Shown: positions 1-10,500 of the stretch, in pieces | How the letters are laid out: each line of letters begins with the position of its first letter | Numbering within the stretch: position 1 is the stretch's first letter | Source: Carposina sasakii | Taxonomy: Eukaryota; Arthropoda; Insecta; Lepidoptera; Carposinidae | Assembly (NCBI GenBank): GCA_014607495.2 | Contig: CP053148.1 | Location: 15,128,001-15,192,000 of the forward strand | Length of the DNA: 64,000 bases | Direction of reading: 5' to 3' | The notes under the pieces: model-generated | What the model was told of the DNA's origin: nothing | Databases searched by the model: none | The model's input: only the letters and a program-made list of their open reading frames with translations | Made by a program: the position numbers and the translations under genes

Positions 1-472
1 CAATTTTTATGGTGGATACATAATTAGTGAAGATTAGATTATCCGTTTCTAAAGAAAAGTAGGAATAATTGCAGAGTACTTCATTTACAAAAATTTTCCT
101 CAAAAATAAAAGACAGATTATGTATTAACAAATTGTCAATGAATAATACTATAATATAGTTGAAGAACCCAATGGAATTTGTATTGGCCTAAAAATAGGT
201 AATATAAAATTTGCACATTTTACATTAGGTACACATTTACAAAATAAAAAAGGATGGTCTTAGCCATTGTGAATATATACATATAGATATATACATACAT
301 ATATACATAAAGACCTGGAATAAAAATTGGTATATTTACGAGTACATCATTATGAATACTTATATTTCATAGCACTATTGCATACGTATAAATAAGAAAC
401 GTTGTTTTAAGTACTTTAGTGTTTTATTTAGATTAAAGGGATTTAATAACTAAATAACCATTAAAATATCTT
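1..472. other. AT-rich flank, no gene seen
   Basis: This is the downstream flank of the minus-strand gene at 473-1190. It holds a short TATACATA-type simple repeat at about 272-309 and nothing I can call as coding. Confidence 0.5.
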
Positions 473-1190
473 TTATTTTATTTGCACAAGTTTTTCCATC
501 GCCTTTTGAAGCTGAGCATAACAACGATAAATGTTTTTGTAGTGAACGACAAATGTTTTCTGCTCTATCTGCCAGTAATTGATCCAGTGATATAATATTT
601 CGGTAGCTGTAATGTGACTATAATCCATACATGGGTTTCCTTGATTATCTGAAAATTTAAATTTTAGCACCTATACTAACTAGTGATTACAAAATGTTAC
701 AGTGATAGGCGCCACCAAGCTAGGCGTTTAAACCTTTTCTGGGTCCACCCAAAGCTACGCAGAGAAAATTATCACTAAAATTAATCCGCTCAGTAAATGG
801 CGGCAGTAGGCGTAAAAGCGAGACAGACAGAGTTACTTTCACATTTATAATGTTATATATCATAATAAAAAGTATAACATTTCAAAATAAATTCATTGTA
901 GGGTCGGTCTCTTGTTATGGAAAAGTATGTGCACCCTACTCAAAAATATACAATACACAGAAAATGTTTAAAAAGTCGCTTCGGAAGCAAATATTGGGAT
1001 TATGAGGATAAGCAACTAACTAAATAAAGTTTTGTGACAAATATTTAAAAAAGCAAGAGTGAATATTGCCTAAAATTTGCCGTTTGAGTTTTTGCCTAGG
1101 GCCACAGTTTGGAAATTCAATTTTGTACTTACGAGTGATATAATAGTTGGATCCTGGATGCCACTCGCTTCTGCAACCAGAACAATACAT
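473..1190 (-). CDS. Small two-exon gene, hypothetical 77-residue protein
   Basis: Exon 1 is 1190-1133 and exon 2 is 648-473, both read on the minus strand. The ATG at 1190-1188 is preceded in frame by a TGA 18 bases upstream. Exon 1 ends in phase 1 at a GTAAGT donor, and exon 2 follows a TTTTCAG acceptor and starts in the matching phase. The join gives 77 codons and a stop. The protein begins MYCSGCRSEWHPGSNYY, with a CxxC pair and a WHPG turn, and continues into an aromatic-rich, probably helical part (about residues 33-77) ending in KLVQIK. There is no signal peptide or obvious membrane segment. I do not recognise the family. The clean splice phase and upstream stop argue for a real gene, but without homology it stays hypothetical. 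Confidence 0.5.
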
Positions 1191-1980
1191 TTCACTACTA
1201 TATTTATATCAATACCACTAAAATATCTTATTTAGTCCACACAAATATGCGAAGCGATTCAAACAAATCGACTTGACATGATTTGACAAAATTGTCATGT
1301 GCTACCCAGGGATACCATTACATAGCAACAGATCATTCCTTAAAATACGGAATTTTTGCACGCGAAGGTTTGTTTTACTATATTATGTACACTTTATTTA
1401 TATTACAAATTACATTAAATACATTTCATACTCTATTAAATATGTAAACATTTTCAAAACGAATCCAGTTTTTCATGATAATATTATATTTATGCCTTTT
1501 TCAACGTCTTTACTTAATATAGGGTATTTTTTTGCTGTGTAAGGGATCCCATGTGGGAAAACAAGGGGGGGAGGCTGTCATTTTTTCATGTTTCAATTTC
1601 TTGTTCAGAGCTTGGAATCCATCATAAGAGGAGATACCAAATCCCTGGGGGCAACGGACTACGCGAGCAGGCCGCTCGCGAACGTGCTCGCTGTCAGATA
1701 GGTGGCGCGCTACAACAATTATTTTTTAGATTTTTTAAAAATTTGGTGTCAAATTTTCAATGTTGGCCAGGGATTTGGTATCTACATTTCTATGATGTTG
1801 GCAATAACGTAACTTTTTATTGTCTATGCTATGACTTGTTTGAACCGAGGAATTAGCCAACCACCGTCCACGGTGTTTGATTTCGATGTAGGGAAGGCCA
1901 ATGTAAAAAAAAAATATCGTATCGATATTTCTCAAATCAATCATCAATTTAAAAAAATATCGATAAAAAAGTAAATAGTA
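1191..1980. other. Flank upstream of the small gene, no gene seen
   Basis: AT-rich sequence that should include the 5' end and promoter of the minus-strand gene. A GC-rich patch at about 1640-1715 (CGCTCGCGAACGTGCTCGCT) looks like a fragment of a dispersed repeat. No supported coding exon. Confidence 0.4.
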
Positions 1981-2259
1981 TACAGGGTGTAACAGAAAGG
2001 GTATGTTAAGCGAAAAGCTATGTAAATAGACCATTATAGAGAACCTATTTCCAAAATTTGAGACTGGAAATCACATGTTTATTTTTCAAAATTGTATGAA
2101 CATTCATAAGTTCATTAGAATTTTTCCATACAAGCTACAAAATTAAACATGTTAAACTATATCAAAATTAAACGAGTCTGAAATTTTGTAGATAGGTTCC
2201 TTTTAGTGGGCTATTTACATAGCTTCTCGCTTAACATACCCCTTTTGTTACACCCTGTA
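1981..2259. repeat. Palindromic MITE, TACAGGGTGTAAC family, copy 1
   Basis: Both ends carry the same long inverted repeat: TACAGGGTGTAACAGAAAGG on the left and its near-complement ending CACCCTGTA on the right. Each arm runs on through GTATGTTAAGCGAAAAGCTATG and nearly meets in the middle. Three further copies lie at 4062-4222, 8214-8477 and 25130-25351. There is no coding capacity. The palindrome and TA-rich flanks suggest a non-autonomous DNA transposon, possibly of the Tc1/mariner group. Confidence 0.85.
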
Positions 2260-3654
2260 CATACATAATATAATAAAATTAGCTCTCATCTTATTTAGTT
2301 GGCTGTCCCCAGGGAGAACAGAAACTTGTTAAACAAAGCATAGACAACTAAATAAGATGTGATTTATCTACGATAACTTTATAAAGTTAGCTACACTACA
2401 CATACAGTGACACCAACTCTGTTAGAGTGCGTTTCACCAAATAGTTTGTTTGGATGATGGCGGTAATCTATTTTATAAAATGGACTACAGATATTTTTTA
2501 TTTATATTCTAGGCGAAGGAAACAAGACTCCATTTAACAGAATTACTTCTATGCCTGATTTCAGAACAAAAATTTCTTGTATGCATTGGCTTGTATGCAA
2601 GATAAATCAATTGTAAATCGCCGATTACTTTTGAAAAAATATCGATTTTGTAATAAATCGATTACTTTTGCCCAAGCCTATTTTGATTGATGTACCTACA
2701 ACTAAAGACAATGGCTGTATAAGCTTAGTTCCCCTTGCCTTTCCTTCGGGATAAACTAAAAAAAAAAAACTACAAGGAAGGCTGCACATTGTGTGCAGTT
2801 TTATTTTTTATTTCAATATAGTATTCTCTTGGATTATAGCCATGGGTTTCTAACAAAAGTTCAATCGTAACCAATGTAACGTCTAATAAATAATATACAA
2901 TACAGGTAAGCTTTTTAGTGATATCTGAAAACGTGGTATTAGTAATTAGTTTCCCATCATATTTTGTATGTTTTCTTTTCATCCGTGTTCATTGGATATT
3001 CCTAGACTGCTGATTACAAATCACTGGACATTTCTGCGCCTAACTTTGATCCCGTATTAAAATTATTTGGTGGTATTGCCTTACGATACCGTATTTTGAT
3101 AATTATGCAAAGGTCACAAACGACGTGTTATCCAATTTTTTTTACTACGTATCTGCATGTGAATCCTCGTGAATCCTGTGACTTGCACAAAAAATATTCT
3201 CACGCTTGCAGAAGGGCCCCGTTAAAGTTTTTTTTTGTTTTTTTGTATTCAGCCACATGTGATTTTATACGCATTTCCTGTATTTCTATACATATAGGTA
3301 GCAACAGTGGAAAAAGACTACGTAAATAAAATGTGTTTGTTTTTCGTGTAAAAGACAGTTATTATGTTTTCTTCAGTGAATGGTGATAATTGACTTCTGA
3401 TTTAATTGGCCTTGAATGCGACGTCGTGATTAGTGTGATTCAGTTGTACTTTCTTAACTTTGTGTACCTTAAGGTTGTTATAATGACCTTCTGGTGTATC
3501 TGTTCCCTTGTATAAAGGTGTTGTTGTCATGTGCAGTGCAGTTCAATCAATAAATGCAACAAATATCAGGCACTGGTCTTATTCACAGGTACTTTAATCC
3601 CAGGGTAATGAACTGTCAACTAGCCTCTATACACCAATGTTTTTATTATGTAGA
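2260..3654. other. Intergenic, no gene supported
   Basis: AT-rich. The minus strand has a 70-codon open frame at 2982-2770 with a possible TTTTCAG acceptor near 2930, but I found no convincing partner exon. Otherwise no coding signal. Confidence 0.35.
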
Positions 3655-3820
3655 CTCTAATGACATTTGGAGTGTTACCACTTTGGCATAATAAAAAATA
3701 TTGTTGCTCTATAATTAATACTTGAAATTGTTGATGGAACTTTTTGATTAATTTCATGTTCTGTTACGGTTAATGTTAGGAGGACAGCTAATGTCTGAAT
3801 TCCGAATTAATCTACCGAAT
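3655..3820. repeat. Dispersed repeat, partner at 58085-58250
   Basis: The stretch beginning near TGACATTTGG and ending near TCTGAATTCCGAA matches 58085-58250 in the same orientation over about 165 bases. Shared words include GTGTTACCACTTTGGC and GCTAATGTCTGAATTCCGAA. The class is not recognised. Confidence 0.7.
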
Positions 3821-4061
3821 TGAAGAGGTTAACACATTCTGTTGCTGTCGTCAGTGCTGGCAACTACACATTTGTGTCTTTTAGGTATCTTAAACCATCA
3901 TCCCTGCACTTGTATGATGAAGTAATTAAACAATTATAATAAAGCCCTTTATTCTGATTTACGAGGTAACATGAGTTTTTACTCATATAATATATCCTGT
4001 AATTAAGTGTGCCTTTTTGCAAAATAATGGGCTTTATTATAATTAAACAATAATGCACATA

Positions 4062-4222
4062 TACAGGGTGTAACAAAAAGGGTATGTTAAGCGAAAAGCT
4101 ATGCAAATAGCCCACTATAGAGAACCTATCCACAAAATTTAAGACTCGAAATCACATGTTTATTTTTGGGGGGCTATTCACGTAGCTTTTCGCTTAACAT
4201 ACCCTTTTTGTTACACTCTGTA
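4062..4222. repeat. Palindromic MITE, TACAGGGTGTAAC family, copy 2 (short)
   Basis: Same ends as the copy at 1981-2259, but the middle is deleted so that about 80-base arms nearly abut. A separate inverted repeat (AATTATAATAAAGCCC at about 3932 and its complement at about 4029) sits just to the left. Confidence 0.85.
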
Positions 4223-4699
4223 TATGTGCAATGATATTATATTATCTATGATCTCAAAGTAAAGTAAATTTGATAACATCAGGATACAGATTTTAAATTG
4301 CATTCTTATTTAAAAATATTACTTCAACAGCCTAAAATAAAAAAAGCTTAAAATAAAACCTCAATAATTGCGAAGAATGTTGGAGTGTGTTAATTAACAA
4401 GAAACTAGTAGATTAGTATACTTATTATACTCATTTATTGCTCATTTGTTGAAAAGTTCTCATAGTTACAAATCAAGTAATAATTATAATTATCTGTTAA
4501 TTTTAATTGAATTATAAACGGCAAATAAAATGGGTACCAATTACATATTATGTTATTTAATTGTGGACCAGACTCCTGTTTCTTTCTACCTACTCTAGCG
4601 TAAAGATGTTGTCTTTTGAAATGTTATGTTTGTCACTTGTATCAAGTACTTTATGTTGCGAATTGTGTATGCTGTCCTGTGGGCCTATTGGCTACCTTT

Positions 4700-4932
4700 T
4701 TGACAGTTCATGGTGATGTTCACTCATTGAAACTTTGTAAAATAGATTCACATTTTTGTATGTGTTTGTTGCCATATTTTCTTTAAACAAGGCATTAAGG
4801 CACTCCCCTTCCTACACGTTTTTGTCAGTTCATAGTGATGATCACTAATTGAAACTTTATGAAATAGATTGGCATGTATGTATTGTTCAATTTTTTTAAA
4901 ACAAGGCATCAATGGGTGATCACAATGAATTA
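4700..4932. repeat. Tandem duplication, about 124-bp unit, two copies
   Basis: The block starting CAGTTCATGGTGATG near 4703 recurs diverged near 4826 (CAGTTCATAGTGATG). Both copies run through ATTGAAACTTT and AAACAAGGCAT. Neither copy has a convincing coding frame. Confidence 0.65.
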
Positions 4933-5454
4933 TCAAAAAAGATACCCAATGCGCCTGAAGTTCCTTTGGATTTTATTCAGTTTGATTTACTCTCTTAACT
5001 CTGATTCTCTTTACATTGAGTCAGAATGCCTATTGTTCTTGCTACTGTTGCGATTTTACACTTTATATTGTTCTGCAAGGTTATGTTTTCAACAGGCTGA
5101 GGTGGGTAGATATCAAACTTCAAGCTACAAATAAGTGGCCAACTTGGTTAGACCTAAGATCTATTGTTCACCGACAATACCCTTTTTGATCTACTAACTA
5201 TGTAATACTTCTTTAAATCTGAAATCAAACAGCATAGTTCAGTATTTTGTTTGTGCCTTGCCACAATCAACTGGACTAATAGTTGACTACCCCTATAATG
5301 GAGAAAGTAGTACTTATGCACCTACTTTGCAAGAAAAGAAGAAATTCAGTTAAAACTTGAGTCTCTATCTCTTCCCCAACTTCTTTTTACGTACAAGTGC
5401 TGTGTACATTTATTTTGTGTAGTTATTATATTGTTGCTCTATGAATTTATGTAT

Positions 5455-6174
5455 ATATGTCGTGGCCATATGATTGTGGCCAATGTTCAACTGTCTATTT
5501 GCCACATCATGATATGGTTTGGGCAGATCGATGATAAAAATAATTTCTCGATATGGGCACCTAAACGCGCGACCATTTCATGAAGTGGTCAAGATTATTG
5601 ATCATATCGTAAAATAGTTACATGAATCACCGGTAGAGGCGCTGCAAGCGCTTTGTTTATGTGAAGATGGCGGATTTTTCTTTTTAGGTTATAAAACAAA
5701 TTTAGGAGAGTAGGGTGATTATGCAGAAGAAGTTCACGGATAGGGTGTTATATTGTATAATGTATGTTAGACTTAATGGTTGTTTATAATAACATTGTTA
5801 AACAAAAATCAAATCTTAGATTACAATAGGTTAGGTTAGACTATGACAAATAACGCACGAATCGAGCGAGCGGAGGGAGCGTGCCACGGCAGCGGCCGGC
5901 GATGTGCCAGAAGCGAATAGCTTTTGTAAAGCCTTTTATGTTATTTAAATATTATAGATTGTGATATTTATAGCGAAAAAATCATACCGTTTAAGCTTAT
6001 TTATGGTAATATAAATAAGCTCTTACCACATTCTGGATTTTATGGACATCCTATTAATACGATTTGGCCAAATGTGGGTGATAAAATCGTGAAACGTAGA
6101 TGATTTAACGATCTGGTCAAATTGAGTTGGCCATTTCATGAAATGATCAATTCTACGATATGGCCACGACATAT
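5455..6174. repeat. Core-and-array element, copy 1
   Basis: The ends are an inverted repeat: ATATGTCGTGGCCATAT on the left and its complement ending at 6174. Both arms hold loosely repeated words (CGATATGGCCA, CATTTCATGAARTGG) in opposite orientation. The middle, 5747-5975, is a different sequence with TAGGTTAGGTTAG, a GAGCGAGCG-rich GC block and ATTATAGATTGTGATATTTA. That core recurs at about 15345-16980 and in part at 35829-35935, where the arms use other motifs. No coding capacity. Confidence 0.65.
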
Positions 6175-6675
6175 AGATGTGAGATATTATCTCTCTCAGC
6201 CACCTCATGCTAGGCCTGCTGGTTTATAAAAATGTTTACATTGTTTATAAGGAGGAATGTATCACAATCATCACAATGTAATATTAATTTTATCAATATC
6301 ATCAACAATATCAATGTTCATATTACTAATAAATTAATTATTAAAGATATTGGACTCTTCTGCAAAAGTTCTCTTAAGAAATACCATCCAACTTGTTATA
6401 ATTTATTACCCCCAAAACATAATTGATAACTCCAACATCAGTCACACTCAACTGTTGAAAAATAACTCTGTATCAAAGAATTATCTCTTGTTGAAGTTGC
6501 CAAGTATTACAAGCACTTTGTATCAATTCAACCTCTTCTGTACATAATTGGGACATAGTGATTTGAAGTAGATAAAGTTTAGGAGGTTATGTTTTTTGTA
6601 TCATAGAATTGAGTTCATAGGCACTCTGGTTTAAGGTATCGTAATGTTATTGAGTCAATTTCAATTCTTTTGCAG
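6175..6675. other. Intergenic or 5' intron of Fbxw7
   Basis: No coding exon seen. If the acceptor ending at 6675 is used, this is the tail of an intron in the 5' untranslated region, and the first Fbxw7 exon lies further upstream and unidentified. Confidence 0.35.
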
Positions 6676-6771
6676 GTACTTTCCTCATGCCCTACAACTC
6701 CATTCTACATCCCATTAGACTCACATGTCTATAAACCTACATAAGACAATAGAATTACCAAAATCTTAACA
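6676..6771 (+). other. 5' untranslated part of the first coding Fbxw7 exon
   Basis: A pyrimidine-rich acceptor (TTCTTTTGCAG) ends at 6675, 96 bases before the ATG at 6772. This suggests that the coding start lies in an internal exon. Confidence 0.45.
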
Positions 6772-7569
6772 ATGGATGCATCTAGCTCTCAAAATGAGTG
6801 TGATGTGTACCAGGGAGCAGATAGAATCCAAATAAAAATAGAAATCAAAGAAGAGATTAAGACTGATGATGAAGAAGCAGGAGATGATGATGCAAGTACC
6901 TTCAATGGTGGCGATTTTATTCCTGAGGACTATATAGCGGGGGTTTACGAGCCAGAAGAATCACAAAATGCCAGTTCTCAAAATAATGAGGGTCAGCAAA
7001 TTGATGATATTGAACGTGAAGATTTTGAAGAGGAGAATAGAATATTAAAGCACTGCTCTGGAATGTTTGTGGATGGCAAGATAGCTGCGGGTGCTCACTA
7101 CTCTGGAAATCTGTCTAGTGCTAACTCTAGTTTAGCTTCAAGTTCAGAGACAATATCATCAATGCCGCATGTTATTCAAAAAAATTTTAGCTTACCAGGC
7201 TGTAGTAAAGCAGACAATAGTGAAGACAGCAAAGCTGGAATTAAAGAATTAGTTGATGGGAATGAAATGTACATTGAAGAGGAACCTAGAAAGGAAGAAG
7301 TAATAATTAAACCAGATTTTATGCAAAAGCTTTTGAGCACTACTGTCGAGGATAAGAAATTAATTCATAAGGGTAAAATGTATAAAGGTGATTTAGATGG
7401 TGATGAAATTGAAGGAGGGCCTTCAGGGCGGACAAGTTCTAATGCATCAAGTATTGGAAGTTCAAGTTCAGAAAATGCTAGGGAATTCAAAGTGCCATCT
7501 ACCTCAAATGCTGAAAGGCTCTTAGGACTAATAGATGAACCAGAAAGACGGACCAGAAGCACATCCTTA
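6772..7569 (+). CDS. Fbxw7: Fbxw7 coding exon 1: acidic N-terminal region
   Basis: Residues 1-266, ending in phase 0 at GTAAGT. The segment is Ser-, Glu- and Asp-rich and probably disordered, as in other long Fbxw7 forms. Near the start, IKIE and IKEE sit four residues apart and fit the sumoylation pattern (hydrophobic-K-x-E), followed by an acidic run. The end holds a basic RRTRSTS. Homology to known domains is weak; the assignment rests on in-phase splicing to the F-box exons. Confidence 0.85.
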
Positions 7570-10500
7570 GTAAGTTCTTAATAATGTTACTATCTTAACT
7601 AATTAACTAAAATGTAAACATAAATAAATAAACTTAAATAACTAGATAAACTTGATGTAAAAAAACATTTGCAAAATAATCCTTTAATACACTTAGTTCT
7701 TCTCTCTTCATAGCACATAATGTGATTGAATACCTATAATTTGCAATAACAGATTATTTTAATCATAGGTATCAATGCATTAAATTTGAAAATAAATTGG
7801 TGATTTATTTTCTTAATTAACAATTTAGAATGTTAATATGTAATTTAAATTCAGAAGTTATTATTTTAATTCCATATAACTTGGTCATGATAACGGCCTG
7901 CTTATCAGTCTGACCTGACAGAGGGCAGGTCAGAAATTGTTTATATTTGCTAATTATGTATTTGTTTATGTAATAAAATTATGGGTAATTAACGAAATTG
8001 GTTGCATTGAGCCCAAAATACCTCTGTCATGTTAATATATTTAGTTTAATGGGGTCACTATTTAAAATGTTGATAACTAGTATGTTTTATTTAGGACGTG
8101 TATGTATGTTTATAGATGAATGGTGAGGATGATGATTCCGATGAAGACATACCTGAAGATCAATACTGCACTTGCTTGTCTTCCCATGAGGTAAATAAAT
8201 TCTTAAAATACGATACAGGATGTAACAGAAAGGGTATGTTAAGCGAAAAGCTATGTAAATAGCCCACTATAGAGATCCTATTTCCGAAATTTGAGACTCG
8301 AAATCATATTTTTATTTTTCAAGATTGTATGGACATTCCTAAGTTGTTTCGGAATTCTTCATACTATCTGGAAAAATATAAATGTGAATTTGAGTCTGAA
8401 ATTTTGGAAATAGGTTCTCTATACTGGGCTATTTACATAGCTTTTCGCTTAACATACCCTTTCTGTTACATCCTGTATATATATATAGTCGCGTGGTGCC
8501 GGTAGAGTAGAAATCGTGCCACCCCATGTCTGCCCGTGGGTAGCGTATGAGGCGATTAAGGGTTTCCGGGAGGTGGGCAGCAGCGCCTCCTGTGTTGACA
8601 GCATAGTCCAAAATACAAACTGCCCAAAAAAATGCCGGGAAACGATGTAAATTTTTTGGAAAAAAATTACATAGTTTACCAGCATTTTTTTGGATCAAAT
8701 AAAATAAGTTTATTCAAAAAAAATGCTGGGAAACTATGTAAATTTAAAAAAAATTACATAATTTCCCAGCATTTTTCTTGGCATAAACTTACTTTATTTC
8801 ATGTATATAGTACGTACCCTTCGTTAAGGGTGGCAACGAAAAAACGTCCTGTATATCAATATTATTAACAACCCTTGTTAAAAATGTAAGTTCTCTTATT
8901 CTGCATTTTGGTTATGCTACGACGTGCATCGGGCGCGTCTCTCGAAAGGACCGGGACTCTTTAGTCCCGTGAATTTCCTAAGAGATACAATAATAAGATT
9001 GTTTGTAATAATAATAATGTAAATTTTATATAGCTTTAAATTTAAATATTAATATTATTTATATTGAAATATTACTTTGTTTTCACAGACCGACGATGAG
9101 GATGAGGAGCCGGAATTTGAATATAGGATGGCGGTATGTAACTTAACGATATATTATGATATAAATAATTTGTAATGTATTTTGCGGGAAAACAATATTT
9201 GCTAGCTTGGTTTTATAGGTAAAGTCTATTAATAGTTGTGCCGCCCTCTACTAAGGGAAGGGCCCTCTCGATCCCGCCACTGCAACACATGTAAGCCAGG
9301 ATCAACGAGGCGACCAGGTAAATGCTGATAAAGCCTCAAATACAATGTGACGTCAAGTCGAACGTGACGTTGTGTGAAATTATGTCTCAATGAGGAACTT
9401 TGCGAAGTGTTGTAACTTTGGCAGTGCGATAGAGCTGTCGGCAAGGCTGTCGTTATACTCGCGGCCATAACTACCGATTTTATTATACTCCTAGTATAGA
9501 GAAACCTATTTAAGTAAAGTAACATGTCCTGACTGATTCATCAAAAAACTGATTTATGCAAAACTAGTGAAGCTAGAAACGTGATATTTGCACCGTGGTT
9601 TCCTTTTGTGCCCCACTATAAAAGGGTTTCCCGAAATTCCCACGCGAACGGGAAATAACTGGAATTCTTAAGTTTGCGCGGACGAAGTCGCGAGCGGCCG
9701 CTGATACGGAATAGGCTAATTGACATTTTGGATATTAAGTATAGTATCTAAATATTAACTTGATCTTTATCGATAAGGTGTTTGATATCTTTTGCGTCAA
9801 CTTTCAACTATTCACCTTTATCTTTATTGGAATACAAATTGTTAGAATGAAACAAACTCGCGAACGCCTTCATTTCCGTACAACTGTCGAGTGCAAGTCT
9901 TAGGCACCTGAAAAATAAATGAGTTACAGTTGCAATTTGAGAGTAGGGCGTCGAGTATCCCATATTAAGTTTATTGATTGACGGATACAGACAATCTATA
10001 CAGAGTTCAAACACGTGAAGCTAGGACAGAGTGGAGCTCACAACGTAATCTATACGTATAAAATTTTGTCCTGTATGACTGAGAATCAACGCACAGTCTA
10101 AATCGCAGATCTCAGAGGCCTGAAACTTGGAGATTGTGTTCTTCGTATACGAGGGCTGTTTGATAAGTCGTTTTAAAAAGTAAAAATTTTTTTTTTTAAA
10201 CAATTTACATTTATTTCTCAACATAGTCTCCTTTGAGGGCCAAACACTTGTTCCAGCGAGTTTCCAATTTTTTTATCCCCTCCAAAAAATACGTTTTGTC
10301 GAGGTCTTCAAAATAGGCGTTTACACCAGTGATGCAGTCCTCATTTGTCAAAAATTTTTGCCCTCCAAGCCATCTTTTCAGATTTGGGAATAGGTAATAA
10401 TCGCACGGAGCTAGATCCGGCAAATACGGAGCATGCGGAACCAGTTCGAAGCCCAACTCGTGGATTTTGGCCATTGCAATAGTTGACGCACTGCATTGTC

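Noticed and set aside
2770..2982. Possible minus-strand terminal exon with a TTTTCAG acceptor
   Set aside because: No upstream exon with matching phase was found and the peptide is not recognised; kept only as a note.
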